Assembly (NCBI RefSeq): GCF_009455635.1
Contig: NZ_QPER01000001.1
Span: forward strand, 1,550,001-1,614,000
Direction: 5' to 3'
Source: Paraburkholderia agricolaris
GTDB taxonomy: Bacteria; Pseudomonadota; Gammaproteobacteria; Burkholderiales; Burkholderiaceae
DNA: 64,000 nucleotides
The notes beneath the pieces are model-generated. The model did not search any database and was not told where the DNA came from. It saw only the letters and a program-made list of their open reading frames with translations. The position numbers and the translations under genes were made by a program. Shown piece after piece: positions 42,838 to 52,095 of the stretch. Within the stretch, counting starts at the first letter, position 1. Every line of letters starts with the position of its first letter.

Positions 42838-43722
42838 ATGAATACCTCCAGGTCTGAATTCGTCGCCGTGCGCGGCATCCGTCTGCACGTGCGGCGCTGG
42901 GGCAACCCCGATGCGCCGATGCTGTTCATGCTGCACGGCTGGATGGACGTGGCGGCATCGTTCCAGTTCGTCGTCGACGCGTTGGGCGGCGACTGGCAGG
43001 TGATCGCGCCCGATATGCGCGGCTTCGGCCTGTCGGACTGGCCGGTCGCCGAGCGCGGCGGCGGCAACTACTGGATTCAGGACTACCTGGCCGATCTCGA
43101 CGCGCTGCTCGACCACTATGCACCGACCGGCGAAGTCAATCTGGTCGGCCACAGCATGGGCGCGAACATCGCCTGCCTGTATGCCGGCGTGCGGCCGGAG
43201 CGGGTGCGGCGCGTGGTCGATCTGGAGGGCTTCGGTCTGGCGCCTTCGCACTCGGCGCAGGCGCCCAAACGTCTGCGCAACTGGCTCGACGAATTGCGCG
43301 ATCCGCCGCAACTGAAGCGCTACGCGTCGCTGGACGAGGTCGCGGGGCGCCTGATCAAGACCAATCCGCGCCTCGCCTTGCCGCGCGCGCAGTTCCTCGC
43401 GCAGCATTGGTCCAAGCCGGACGGAGAAGGGCGCTTCATGCTGCTCGCCGATCCGGCGCACAAACTGCGCGGACCGACGCTGTACCGCCTCGACGAAGTG
43501 ATGGCGGTGTGGCGCAAGGTCGCCGCCAAGGTGCTGCACGTGGAGGCGGCGAATTCGCCCACGCTTGCCCAGATCGCCGGCGAGACTCCACTCGACGAAT
43601 TCAAGGCGCGTTTCCAGGCGTTTCCGAACTGGCGCGAAAAGATCATCGACGAAGCCGGACACATGGTGCATCACGATCAGCCGGAGCAGGTGGCCGCATT
43701 GATCGAGGGTTTCTGCGCCTGA
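42838..43722 (+). CDS. Alpha/beta hydrolase
   Basis: A 294-residue hydrolase starting at the ATG at 42838 (MNTSRSEFVAVRGIRLHVRR). TATAAT at 42799-42804 is a likely -10 box. The oxyanion region is MLHGWMDVAASF, the nucleophile elbow GHSMGANIAC, the acid residue lies near ANSPTLAQ, and the catalytic His is in EAGHMVHHDQPEQVA. The HGWMD motif suggests the epoxide-hydrolase/haloperoxidase-like branch. The substrate is unknown; E. coli YcfP/YbfF-type esterases are possible relatives. Confidence 0.88.
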   Translation: MNTSRSEFVAVRGIRLHVRRWGNPDAPMLFMLHGWMDVAASFQFVVDALGGDWQVIAPDMRGFGLSDWPVAERGGGNYWIQDYLADLDALLDHYAPTGEVNLVGHSMGANIACLYAGVRPERVRRVVDLEGFGLAPSHSAQAPKRLRNWLDELRDPPQLKRYASLDEVAGRLIKTNPRLALPRAQFLAQHWSKPDGEGRFMLLADPAHKLRGPTLYRLDEVMAVWRKVAAKVLHVEAANSPTLAQIAGETPLDEFKARFQAFPNWREKIIDEAGHMVHHDQPEQVAALIEGFCA

Positions 43723-43779
43723 AGCTTGCAAAAAGGTTTCGGTGCGAGGTCCCCTATCGCGAGATAGCGCTGCGATCAC

Positions 43780-43796
43780 TTACTGCGTTGCAGTAA
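43780..43796. promoter_or_regulatory. Palindrome TTACTG-N5-CAGTAA upstream of the PHP gene
   Basis: A perfect 6-5-6 palindrome ends 29 bases before the PHP phosphoesterase ATG and overlaps a TAAAAT-like -10 element (43794-43799). A second small inverted repeat, CTATC-N4-GATAG, lies at 43754-43767. Either could be an operator; no binder is evident. Confidence 0.4.
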
Positions 43797-43825
43797 AATG
43801 AGTACAGAACCTTCTCAAGACAAAG

Positions 43826-44656
43826 ATGAACGCCGACCTCCATTGTCACTCCACCGTTTCCGATGGCCAGTTCGCCCCGGCCGATGTCGCGCGCCGCGCG
43901 CACGCGGGCGGCGTGACGCTGTGGGCGCTGACCGATCACGACGAGCTGGGCGGCCAGCACGAAGCGCGCAGCGCCGCCGAGGCGCTCGACATGGCTTACG
44001 TGAGTGGCGTGGAAATCTCGGTGACATGGGCTTCGCGCACGGTGCACATTGTCGGGCTCGGCATCGATCCAACCAGTTCGATCCTGATCGACGGCCTCGC
44101 GCGCACCCGCAACGGCCGCGCGGCGCGCGCCGAAGCAATCGGCGAACAGCTGGCCACGCTCGGTATTCCCGACGCCTATCAGGGCGCGCTCAAATACGTA
44201 TCGAATCCGGACATGATCTCGCGCACGCACTTCGCGCGTTTCATGGTCGAAAGCGGCTACGCCAGCTCGACGCAGGACGTGTTCAATCGCTATCTCGGCG
44301 ACGGCAAGCCCGGCTATGTGTCACATCGGTGGGCGAAACTGGCGGACGCGGTTGGCTGGATTCAGGCGGCCGGCGGCGAGGCGATCGTCGCGCACCCGGG
44401 TCGCTACGCATACTCGCCGGTGGAGTTCGACGCGTTTTTCGCTGAATTCATCGACCTCGGCGGCAAAGCCATCGAAGTGGTGACGGGCAGCCACACGCCG
44501 GATCAGTACCGCGAATATGCGGACGTCGCGCGCCGTTATGGCTTCGAAGCCTCGCGCGGTTCCGACTTCCATGCACCCGGCGAGGGCCGCATCGATCTCG
44601 GTACGCTGCCGCAACTGCCTTCCGATCTCAAGCCTGTCTGGGAACGCTGGTTGTGA
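43826..44656 (+). CDS. PHP domain phosphoesterase (RNase AM / YciV-like)
   Basis: A 276-residue PHP-fold enzyme. Metal ligands are visible: DLHCHSTVSDG (residues 4-14), LTDHDELGG, GVEIS, HIVGLG, VAHPGRY and the C-terminal GSDFHAPG. In E. coli the orthologue (trpH/yciV, rnm) is a 5'-3' exoribonuclease and 3',5'-nucleotide bisphosphate phosphatase and sits beside yciO, as here, where the YciO-type gene follows at 97 bp. Confidence 0.9.
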   Translation: MNADLHCHSTVSDGQFAPADVARRAHAGGVTLWALTDHDELGGQHEARSAAEALDMAYVSGVEISVTWASRTVHIVGLGIDPTSSILIDGLARTRNGRAARAEAIGEQLATLGIPDAYQGALKYVSNPDMISRTHFARFMVESGYASSTQDVFNRYLGDGKPGYVSHRWAKLADAVGWIQAAGGEAIVAHPGRYAYSPVEFDAFFAEFIDLGGKAIEVVTGSHTPDQYREYADVARRYGFEASRGSDFHAPGEGRIDLGTLPQLPSDLKPVWERWL

Positions 44657-44753
44657 TCGCGCGCCGCGCCACGGCGGCACGATACGCGCGAAAGCCCTTG
44701 TTCGACGGGCTTGCGTTCACCCGACTTTCCATCCGTAGTCACCGTTAGCCAAA

Positions 44754-45389
44754 ATGTCCCAATACTTTCGGCTTCATCCGGATAACCCGCAGCCGCGCCT
44801 CGTCAAGCAGGCCGTGCAGATCATCAACGATGGCGGCGTCGTCGCATTGCCGACCGATTCGAGCTACGCGCTCGCCTGTCATCTCGACGACAAGGATGCG
44901 GTCGAGCGTTTGCGGCGGATTCGCGGGCTCGACGAGAAAGCGCTGCTGTCGCTGCTGGTGCGCGATCTGTCGGAGCTGGCGAACTTCGCGATGGTCGATA
45001 ACCGCCAGTTTCGTTTGATCAAATCGGTCACGCCAGGCCCCTATGTGTTTGTCTTGCAGGCCACCAAGGAGGTGCCACGGCGCCTGTCGCATCCGTCGCG
45101 CAAGACGATCGGCCTGCGGGTACCTGAGCACGCCATCACACTTGCGATTCTCGAAGAGCTGGGTCAGCCACTGATTGGCTCCACGCTGATCATGCCGGAC
45201 GAAACCCAGCCGCTGAACGATCCGGAAGAGATTCGCGAGCGGCTCGAGAAACAGCTGGACCTGGTGATCGACGGCGGCCCCTGCGTGTGCGAACCGTCCA
45301 CCGTGATCGATCTGAGCGGCGCTGAGCCGGTGCTGGTGCGGGCAGGGCGCGGTTCTCTCGCGCCGTTCGGTCTCGAAGAGACGGCATAA
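44754..45389 (+). CDS. L-threonylcarbamoyladenylate synthase family protein (YciO/Sua5)
   Basis: A 211-residue YrdC-fold protein. Key features: the nucleotide-binding RRIRGLDEKALLSLLVRDL, the KSVTPGPYVFVLQATKEVPRR segment, TIGLRVPEHAI, and GSTLIMPDETQPLNDP. The family makes the t6A precursor, but YciO-type members may have a different role; the ALPTDSSYAL start (rather than PTET.YGL) favours YciO. It is next to the PHP gene, as in E. coli. Confidence 0.88.
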   Translation: MSQYFRLHPDNPQPRLVKQAVQIINDGGVVALPTDSSYALACHLDDKDAVERLRRIRGLDEKALLSLLVRDLSELANFAMVDNRQFRLIKSVTPGPYVFVLQATKEVPRRLSHPSRKTIGLRVPEHAITLAILEELGQPLIGSTLIMPDETQPLNDPEEIRERLEKQLDLVIDGGPCVCEPSTVIDLSGAEPVLVRAGRGSLAPFGLEETA

Positions 45390-45436
45390 GCGAAAGCGGA
45401 CAGACGTACGCAGTCGCGTTGTTACAATAGCGAGTT

Positions 45437-46099
45437 ATGGATTCTTCCCTGATACAGACCATTGCGGTTTACGCGTTGCCGGTGATTTTCGCGATCACGT
45501 TGCATGAAGCCGCGCATGGCTACGTCGCGCGCTGGCTCGGCGACAATACCGCGTACGTGCTCGGCCGCGTCTCCCTCAATCCGATGCGGCATATCGATCC
45601 GCTCGGCACGATCGCGATTCCCTTGCTGTTGTACTTCGCCACCAGCGGTGCGTTCATGTTCGGTTACGCGAAGCCCGTGCCGGTCGCCTTCGGCAATCTG
45701 CGCAATCCGCGTTGGGGTAGTCTGTGGGTCGCGGCCGCCGGACCGGCCTGCAATTTCGTGCAGGCGCTGGTGTGGGGCCTGGTCGGCGTCGCGTTTGCTG
45801 TAACGGGCGTCGACGAACCTTTCTTCACACGTATGGCGGCAGCCGGCGTCGGCGTGAACCTCGTGCTTGGCGTACTCAATCTGTTCCCGTTGCCCCCGCT
45901 CGACGGCGGCCGCGTGCTGATGGCGCTGTTGCCGCCACGGCAATCGATCGCGCTGTCGCGCCTCGAGCCGTACGGTTTTTTCATCGTGATGGCGCTGGTC
46001 ATGACGGGCACGCTCACGCGTTATTGGCTCAGCCCGCTCGTCACGCTCGGCTATGGTGCGATCACCGCAATTCTGACTCCACTTGTTTCGCTTTTCTAA
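45437..46099 (+). CDS. Site-2 protease family (M50) membrane protein
   Basis: A 220-residue membrane zinc protease. HExxH is His23-Glu24-His27 (LHEAAHGY) in the first membrane segment; the third metal ligand lies in NLFPLPPLDGGRV (about residues 154-166). There are four or more membrane segments. No PDZ domain, so it is the short S2P type found next to trpS and scpA in many proteobacteria. It is 47 bp after the YciO-type gene and 6 bp before trpS, suggesting one transcript. The substrate is unknown. Confidence 0.92.
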   Translation: MDSSLIQTIAVYALPVIFAITLHEAAHGYVARWLGDNTAYVLGRVSLNPMRHIDPLGTIAIPLLLYFATSGAFMFGYAKPVPVAFGNLRNPRWGSLWVAAAGPACNFVQALVWGLVGVAFAVTGVDEPFFTRMAAAGVGVNLVLGVLNLFPLPPLDGGRVLMALLPPRQSIALSRLEPYGFFIVMALVMTGTLTRYWLSPLVTLGYGAITAILTPLVSLF

Positions 46100-46105
46100 A
46101 TAACC

Positions 46106-47308
46106 ATGTTCCCAGACCGTATCTTCTCCGGCATGCGGCCCACCGGGTCGCTGCACCTCGGCCACTATCACGGCGTGCTGAAAAACTGGGTGCGGCTGCA
46201 GTCCGAATACCCGTGCTTCTTTTGTGTGGTCGATTGGCACGCGCTGACGACGCACTACGAAACGCCCGAAGTGATCGAAAAGAACGTCTGGGACGTGCTG
46301 ATCGACTGGCTCGCCTCCGGCATCGATCCGGCGCAGGCCACGCTCTTCATCCAGAGCAAGGTGCCCGAGCATGCGGAGCTGGCATTGCTGCTCGGCATGA
46401 GCACGCCGCTCGGCTGGCTCGAACGTGTGCCGACTTACAAGGAGCAGCAGGAGAAGCTGAAGGACAAGGATCTGTCCACCTACGGCTTCCTCGGCTATCC
46501 GGTGCTGATGGCGGCGGATATTCTGCTGTATCGCGGCTCGCTCGTGCCGGTCGGCGAAGACCAGGTGCCGCACGTCGAAATGACGCGCGAAATTGCGCGC
46601 CGCTTCAACTATCTGTATGGCCGCGAGCCGGGCTTCGAAGAGAAGGCCAATGAAGCCGCGAAGAAGTTGGGCGGCAAGCGCGCCAAGCTTTATCACGAGC
46701 TGCGCAACGCCTATCAGCAGGAAGGCGACGACGAGGCACTCGAACAGGCGCGGGCAATGCTGCAGGAATCGCAGAGCCTGTCGATGAGCGATCGCGAACG
46801 TCTGTTCGGCTACCTCGAAGGCTCGCGCAAGATCATTCTGGTCGAGCCGCAAGCCATGCTGACCGAGGCGTCGCGTATGCCGGGTCTGGACGGCCAGAAG
46901 ATGTCGAAGTCGTACGGCAACACGATCGGCTTGCGCGAAGACGCGGAAACGATCACCAAGAAGGTCCGCACCATGCCGACCGATCCGGCTCGCGTGCGCC
47001 GCACCGATCCGGGCGATCCGGACAAGTGCCCGGTGTGGCAACTGCATCAGGTCTACACGGACGAAGCCACGCACGAGTGGGTGCAGAAGGGCTGCCGAAC
47101 GGCAGGAATTGGCTGCCTCGAGTGCAAGCAGCCGGTGATCGAAGGCATTCTGCGCGAACAGCAGCCGATGCTGGAGCGCGCGCAGAAGTACATGGACGAT
47201 CCGTCGCTGTTGCGCGCGATCGTCGCCGACGGCTGCGACAAGGCTCGCAAGTACGCGTCGGAAACGATGCGCGACGTGCGCGAGGCAATGGGCCTCTCGT
47301 ACAACTGA
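46106..47308 (+). CDS. trpS: Tryptophanyl-tRNA synthetase, long form
   Basis: Charges tRNA-Trp. The 400-residue product has the class I motifs SLHLGHYHG (HIGH) and KMSKSYGN (KMSKS). Compared with the 334-residue E. coli enzyme it has an insertion of roughly 60 residues between the Rossmann fold and KMSKS (about residues 175-255: EEKANEAAKKLGGKRAKLYH, then ARAMLQESQSLSMSDRERLF) and a CLECKQPV segment in the C-terminal helical part. The gene follows the S2P gene by 6 bp. Confidence 0.95.
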   Translation: MFPDRIFSGMRPTGSLHLGHYHGVLKNWVRLQSEYPCFFCVVDWHALTTHYETPEVIEKNVWDVLIDWLASGIDPAQATLFIQSKVPEHAELALLLGMSTPLGWLERVPTYKEQQEKLKDKDLSTYGFLGYPVLMAADILLYRGSLVPVGEDQVPHVEMTREIARRFNYLYGREPGFEEKANEAAKKLGGKRAKLYHELRNAYQQEGDDEALEQARAMLQESQSLSMSDRERLFGYLEGSRKIILVEPQAMLTEASRMPGLDGQKMSKSYGNTIGLREDAETITKKVRTMPTDPARVRRTDPGDPDKCPVWQLHQVYTDEATHEWVQKGCRTAGIGCLECKQPVIEGILREQQPMLERAQKYMDDPSLLRAIVADGCDKARKYASETMRDVREAMGLSYN

Positions 47309-47328
47309 CACCACTTTGTCGCGCTGAC

Positions 47329-47943
47329 ATGATGAGCACGCCCGTGACCATGCTGGACGGTTCCTCGCACGGAAACGGCGAACCGTCGCGCTGGGTGCGT
47401 CACTGGGCGCATCTGGTCGCGGCTGGCGGCGCGGTGCTCGACGTGGCGTCGGGAGCAGGGCGGCATGCGCGCTTCTTTGCCGGGCTGGGCCATCCGGTGA
47501 CCGCGCTTGACCGGGACGCGGCCGCGCTGGACCTGATGCGCGACGAAGCACTTGTCACCACCCTCGTTGCCGACCTTGAAGGCGCCGCGTGGCCGTTGCC
47601 CTCCGGCGCGAAGTTTGCCGCGATCGTGGTCACGAACTACCTGCACCGGCCGCTGTTTCCGCAGCTGTTGCGTTCGCTCGCGCCCGGCGGCGTGCTGGTT
47701 TACGAGACCTTTGCGCAAGGCAACGAAAGCGTCGGCAAACCGTCTAATCCGGCGTTTTTGCTCGCGCCCGGCGAGTTGTTCGACGTGGTGCGAGGCCATC
47801 TCCGGGTGGTCGCATTTGAAGACGGATTTCTCGCGCAGCCGCGTCCGGCTTACGTCCAGCGGATATGCGCAATCATGGAGGCGGATCGTTCAGCCGGCCG
47901 CACAGAGGCGGTGCCCCCGCCTTGTTACGAGCTGGCTGGCTAA
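47329..47943 (+). CDS. Class I SAM-dependent methyltransferase
   Basis: The 204-residue product (ATG at 47329, with a second at 47332) has the SAM-binding motif VLDVASGAGRHARF (about residues 37-50), then the acidic TALDRDAAALDL, the VADLEGAAWPL segment and TNYLHRPLFPQLL. It resembles the tellurite-resistance/TehB-like and ubiE-like small methyltransferases; the target is unknown. It starts 20 bp after trpS and precedes dapA by 43 bp, so it may be cotranscribed. Confidence 0.88.
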   Translation: MMSTPVTMLDGSSHGNGEPSRWVRHWAHLVAAGGAVLDVASGAGRHARFFAGLGHPVTALDRDAAALDLMRDEALVTTLVADLEGAAWPLPSGAKFAAIVVTNYLHRPLFPQLLRSLAPGGVLVYETFAQGNESVGKPSNPAFLLAPGELFDVVRGHLRVVAFEDGFLAQPRPAYVQRICAIMEADRSAGRTEAVPPPCYELAG

Positions 47944-47986
47944 TCCGCTACAATCGCGGTTTACCTGATCAAATTCATGGCGTTTC

Positions 47987-48901
47987 ATGACTAACGGCAA
48001 TCAAAGCAGCACTGGCGGCGTTCAGATTCGCGGCAGCATTCCTGCCATCATTACCCCGATGCTCGAAGACGGCGGTCTCGATCTGCCGGCGTTTCGCAAA
48101 CTGATCGACTGGCATATCGAAGAGGGCACGAACGCGCTGGTCGTGGTCGGCACGAGCGGCGAGTCGGCCACGCTGTCGGTCGAGGAACACGTGCTGATGG
48201 TCAAAACCGCAGTCGAGCATACGGCGGGCCGGATTCCGGTGATCGCGGGCTCGGGCGGCAACTCCACTACGGAAGCCATCGAACTCACGCAGCAGGCCAA
48301 GGAAGTCGGCGCGGACGCCACTTTGCAGGTCGTTCCGTACTACAACAAGCCGACTCAGGAAGGCATCTATCGCCACTTCGCGAAGATTGCCGAAACCGTC
48401 GATCTGCCGGTGATCCTGTACAACGTGCCGGGCCGTACGGTCGCGGACATGAGCAACGAAACGATTCTGCGTTGCGCGCAGGTGCCGGGCATCATCGGTG
48501 TGAAGGAAGCGACCGGCAACATCGATCGCGCCGCGCACCTGATCAAGTCGGCGCCGGCCCATTTCGGCATCTACAGCGGTGACGACCCCACGGCAATCGC
48601 GCTGATGCTGCTTGGCGGCCACGGTAATATTTCGGTCACCGCGAACGTCGCGCCGCGCGCGATGAGCGAGCTGTGCAAAGCCGCGCTGGCCGCGGACGCA
48701 AAGACTGCCCGCGAGATTCATTTGAAACTCCTGTCGCTGCATAAGAACCTGTTCATCGAATCGAACCCGATTCCTGCGAAATGGGCGTTGCAGCAACTGG
48801 GTCGTGTGCAGGGCGGAATCCGCCTGCCGCTTACGCCGCTCGACGCGCAATACCACGAAGTGGTGCGCGGCGCGTTGCGCGAAGCGGGTCTGCTGGGCTA
48901 A
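47987..48901 (+). CDS. dapA: 4-hydroxy-tetrahydrodipicolinate synthase
   Basis: First committed enzyme of lysine/DAP synthesis, condensing pyruvate with aspartate semialdehyde. The 304-residue product has [11 protein letters not shown], the [10 protein letters not shown] phosphate-like loop, YNVPGRT (the Tyr proton relay), and the Schiff-base Lys in [11 protein letters not shown]. An N-terminal extension of about 15 residues precedes the usual [10 protein letters not shown]. It is followed by bamC with 129 bp between, the dapA-bamC order also found in E. coli. Confidence 0.96.
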   Translation: MTNGNQSSTGGVQIRGSIPAIITPMLEDGGLDLPAFRKLIDWHIEEGTNALVVVGTSGESATLSVEEHVLMVKTAVEHTAGRIPVIAGSGGNSTTEAIELTQQAKEVGADATLQVVPYYNKPTQEGIYRHFAKIAETVDLPVILYNVPGRTVADMSNETILRCAQVPGIIGVKEATGNIDRAAHLIKSAPAHFGIYSGDDPTAIALMLLGGHGNISVTANVAPRAMSELCKAALAADAKTAREIHLKLLSLHKNLFIESNPIPAKWALQQLGRVQGGIRLPLTPLDAQYHEVVRGALREAGLLG

Positions 48902-49030
48902 GCGGGTTTGTCCCGGCAACTCCCAGCTTAACCAAAGCCTGCCACCGGCATTCCCTTAACCGACGTCGATCCAGCCCACGTTCCCGGCACACAGAACCAG
49001 GCACCGCGTTCCAGCATCACGAAGGACCTC

Positions 49031-50170
49031 ATGAAACGTTCCGCACTTTCCCTCCACGCAACCCGCATGGCGGCGCTGGCGCTTGCTCTCGTAACGCTCG
49101 CCGGCTGTGACACGCTGAACGACTGGTTCGCCTCCGACCGCGTCAACTACAAGGGCGCGGGCAGCGCGCCGCCGCTCGCTGTTCCGGGCGATCTGACCAC
49201 CACACCGACCGATCAGCGCTACGTGGCGCCGCCGGCCAATCTGGCGCTGGGCGGCTCGCCGCAACGCGCGGTCACGGCAGCGGGCAATGCGACGGAAGGC
49301 CTGCCGAGTGCGCAAGACCCGTTGGGCATGCACATCGAGCGTGACGGCGATCGCCGCTGGCTGGTCGTCGACGGCCGCACGCCTGAACAACTGTGGCCGC
49401 AATTGCAGGAGTTCTGGCAGGAGAATGGCTTCGCGCTGAAAACCGATGCGCCGGCCACCGGCATCATGACGACCGACTGGGCCGAAAACCGCGCCAATAT
49501 TCCGGACGACTGGTTCCGTCGGACGGTCGGCAAGGTGATTGACTTTGCTTACTCGTCGGGTACCCGTGACAGCTTCCGCACGCTCGTGTCGCGCGGTCCG
49601 GCTGACACCACCGACATCTCCATCACGCATAGCGCGATGGAAGAAATGCTGACGGGCCAGGACAAGACGTCGTCGCGCTGGGAAGAGCGTCCGCGCGATC
49701 CGGCGCTGGAAGCACTGTTCCTGACCAAGCTGATGCAGAAGTTCGGCCTGACCGAAGCGCAGTCGAAGCAGCTCCTGACTGACGCCCGCCCGGCCACTGC
49801 GCCGGCCACGATCGACCAGAGCGCGGGCGTATCGACGCTCGACCTGCAGGAATCGTTCGATCGCGCATGGCTGCGCGTGGGCCTTGCGCTCGACCGCACC
49901 AACTTTACCGTCGACAACCGTGATCGCGCGAAAGGTATCTACTACGTGCGTTACGCCGACTCGATGCAGGAGCTGAAGAAGGAAGGGCTCTTCGGCAAGC
50001 TGTTCTACAGCGGCAATTCGTCGAAGAAGCCGGGCCAGGAGTTCCTCGTCAATGTCCGCGCGAAGGGCGACGCCGTGACGCAGGTGGCGGTGCTGGATGC
50101 GAACGGGCAGGTGGATAACTCGTCCGACGCGCAGCGCATCGTGACGCTGCTGCACGCGCAACTGAACTAG
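49031..50170 (+). CDS. bamC: Outer membrane assembly lipoprotein BamC (NlpB)
   Basis: A lipoprotein accessory of the BAM complex. The 379-residue product has a lipoprotein signal with lipobox LAGC (Cys26) and the intrinsically disordered N-terminus that binds BamD (DRVNYKGAGSAPPLAVPGDL), then two helix-grip domains (HIERDGDRRWLVVDGRTPEQ; LRVGLALDRTNFTVDNRDRA). It lies between dapA and an MBL-fold gene, only 7 bp before the latter. Longer than E. coli BamC (344). Confidence 0.94.
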   Translation: MKRSALSLHATRMAALALALVTLAGCDTLNDWFASDRVNYKGAGSAPPLAVPGDLTTTPTDQRYVAPPANLALGGSPQRAVTAAGNATEGLPSAQDPLGMHIERDGDRRWLVVDGRTPEQLWPQLQEFWQENGFALKTDAPATGIMTTDWAENRANIPDDWFRRTVGKVIDFAYSSGTRDSFRTLVSRGPADTTDISITHSAMEEMLTGQDKTSSRWEERPRDPALEALFLTKLMQKFGLTEAQSKQLLTDARPATAPATIDQSAGVSTLDLQESFDRAWLRVGLALDRTNFTVDNRDRAKGIYYVRYADSMQELKKEGLFGKLFYSGNSSKKPGQEFLVNVRAKGDAVTQVAVLDANGQVDNSSDAQRIVTLLHAQLN

Positions 50171-50177
50171 GCGGGCT

Positions 50178-50951
50178 GTGCGCTTCGCCAGTCTCGGCAG
50201 CGGCAGCGAAGGCAATGCCTTGCTGGTGGAAGCGCAGAACGGCGCGACCACCACACGGGTTCTGCTTGATTGCGGCTTTTCAGCCAAGGAAGTCGAGCGG
50301 CGGTTGGCGCGGCTCGGCGCGGGCGTCGAAGGTCTCGACGCCATTCTGATTACACATGAGCATAGCGACCACATTGGCAGCGCGCTGACGCTGGCGCGCA
50401 AGTGGTCGATCCCGCTGTACATGAGCTGGGGCACCGCCCGCGCGGTGGGTGCCGACGAAGCCGATGTCGACCTGCAGGTGTTGTGGGGCGACGAAGCGGT
50501 GGCAATCGGCGACCTCAGCGTTCTCCCCTACACCGTTCCTCACGACGCCCGCGAGCCGCTGCAATACGTGCTCTCCAATGGCGCGAGCCGGCTTGGCGTG
50601 CTGACCGACGTCGGCACCTCCACGCCGCACATCAGCGCGGTGCTGAGCGGTTGCGACGCGCTGGTGCTCGAGTGCAATCACGATGTGCGGATGCTGGCGG
50701 GCAGCCGGTATCCACAATCGCTGAAGGCGCGCATTGGCGGCAATCATGGGCATCTGAACAATGAGGCGGCGGCTGAAATCCTGGCCTCGCTCGACCGCTC
50801 GCGCTTGCGCTATCTGGTGGCCGCGCATCTGAGCCAGCAGAACAATTCGCCGGAACTGGCGCAGGCTGCCATGGCGGGTGTGCTAGGCGCCGCGCCGACC
50901 GAAGTAATCGTTGCTTCTCAGGATGAAGGCTTCGCGTGGCTGAGCTTGTGA
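50178..50951 (+). CDS. MBL-fold metallo-hydrolase (YycJ/WalJ-like)
   Basis: A 257-residue metallo-beta-lactamase-fold protein with a GTG start at 50178. Metal-binding motifs are HEHSDH (in LITHEHSDHIG), the His in VPHDAREPLQY, and ECNHDVRML with GGNHGHLNNE. The N-terminal SLGSGSEGNALLVE fits the YycJ group. It may be a nuclease- or exonuclease-like hydrolase; no substrate can be inferred. It starts 7 bp after bamC, so it is probably coupled to it. Confidence 0.9.
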   Translation: MRFASLGSGSEGNALLVEAQNGATTTRVLLDCGFSAKEVERRLARLGAGVEGLDAILITHEHSDHIGSALTLARKWSIPLYMSWGTARAVGADEADVDLQVLWGDEAVAIGDLSVLPYTVPHDAREPLQYVLSNGASRLGVLTDVGTSTPHISAVLSGCDALVLECNHDVRMLAGSRYPQSLKARIGGNHGHLNNEAAAEILASLDRSRLRYLVAAHLSQQNNSPELAQAAMAGVLGAAPTEVIVASQDEGFAWLSL

Positions 50952-51022
50952 TCTGTTCCTGATTATCAGCGGCGAGCTCGTGTCCGGCGATTCACTGTTA
51001 GCGCGCCGGCAGTTGCAAAAGC

Positions 51023-51058
51023 AAAAAGCCCATGACGATTGCTCGCCATGGGCTTTTT
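51023..51058. terminator. Bidirectional rho-independent terminator
   Basis: AAAAAGCCCATG (51023-51034) pairs with CATGGGCTTTTT (51047-51058), 12 bp with a 12-base loop, between convergent genes. A second hairpin at 51065-51087 (9-bp stem, 5-base loop) lies next to it. Confidence 0.92.
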
Positions 51059-51064
51059 CTTCAA

Positions 51065-51087
51065 GGCCGGCGTTTCAGACGCCGGCC
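51065..51087. other. Secondary GC hairpin next to the terminator
   Basis: GGCCGGCGT (51065-51073) pairs with ACGCCGGCC (51079-51087). No T-run follows on the plus strand, so it is a structural element near the 3' end of the minus-strand gene, not a clear terminator. Confidence 0.4.
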
Positions 51088-51097
51088 CTCGTCAGGC

Positions 51098-51796
51098 TTA
51101 GTTGCGGTTGCCGCCGAAGATGCCGAGCAGCGCGAGCAGGTTGACGAACACGTTGTACAGGTCCAGATAGATCGCGAGCGTGGCGGTGATGTAGTTCGTT
51201 TCGCCGCCGTTCACGACGCGCTGCACGTCGAACAGCATGTAGGCCGAGAAGATCACGATGGCCAGCACCGAGACGGTCAGCATCAACGCCGGCAGGTGCA
51301 GGAACACGTTCGCGACCGAAGCCAGCAGCAGCACGATCACGCCCATGAACAGCCACTTGCCGAGACCCGAGAAGTCACGCTTGCTGACGGTGGCGATCGT
51401 TGCCATGGAGGCGAAGATCACACCAGTGCCACCAAACGCGAGCATGATCAGCGACGGGCCGTTCGAAAAACCGAGCACGAAGCTCAGGATGCGGGAGAGC
51501 ATCAGGCCCATGAAGAACGTGAAACCGAGCAGCACGAACACGCCGACTGCGCTGTCTTTGGTCTTCTGGATCGCGAACATGAAGCCGAAGGCGATCGCGA
51601 AGAACGCCAGCATGCTCATGGCAGGGCTGGTGGCGGCGAACAGCGAAAAGCCAGTGGTCAGGCCTACCCACGCGCCGAGCACGGTCGGAATCATGGACAG
51701 CGCTAGCAGCCAGTAGGTGTTCCGTAGTACGCGGTTGCGGGTCTCGACCGTGCTGACCGCGCCATTGCGGCCAAAGCTATACGGATGATCGTTCAT
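51098..51796 (-). CDS. Bax inhibitor-1/YccA family membrane protein
   Basis: A 232-residue integral membrane protein with seven hydrophobic segments (for example LLALSMIPTVLGAWVGLTTG, AMSMLAFFAIAFGFMFAIQ, LFMGVIVLLLASVANVFL, ITATLAIYLDLYNVFVNLLA). The family YccA interacts with FtsH, and BI-1 relatives regulate calcium or proteolysis. AAGGAGAG precedes the ATG. It has its own terminator region shared with the convergent MBL gene. FtsH regulators also include HflK/HflC, encoded at the right edge, but no direct link is shown. Confidence 0.92.
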   Translation of the reverse strand: MNDHPYSFGRNGAVSTVETRNRVLRNTYWLLALSMIPTVLGAWVGLTTGFSLFAATSPAMSMLAFFAIAFGFMFAIQKTKDSAVGVFVLLGFTFFMGLMLSRILSFVLGFSNGPSLIMLAFGGTGVIFASMATIATVSKRDFSGLGKWLFMGVIVLLLASVANVFLHLPALMLTVSVLAIVIFSAYMLFDVQRVVNGGETNYITATLAIYLDLYNVFVNLLALLGIFGGNRN

Positions 51797-52095
51797 GGTC
51801 TCTCCTTACCTCAGAAGCGTGTTGCGTAATGGTTGTGCCGCGGGTTGGGCAGCAGGTCGTACAGCGCCGGCCGGAATTTTTACCGCCAGTCGCAGGGTTC
51901 TCATTCCTAAGATTGGCGCGCTGGCGGGGAGTTTCAATACCCAGAAAATGTCCACACGGCCTACGCTACCAGTATTCTCTGACTCCTGCTTGAATTCTTT
52001 CAATACTGTAAGGGTTCAATCGCAATCATACACGGGAACATGCTACAATAGCGGATTCATTTGAATCTGTAACCTCTTAATTTTTTGGAGTTTTT

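Noticed and set aside
45422..47551. 709-codon antisense open frame across the S2P and trpS genes
   Set aside because: It crosses three well-identified plus-strand genes and has a His/Arg-rich low-quality composition.
48956..50434. 492-codon antisense frame opposite bamC
   Set aside because: Compositional shadow; BamC is intact on the plus strand.
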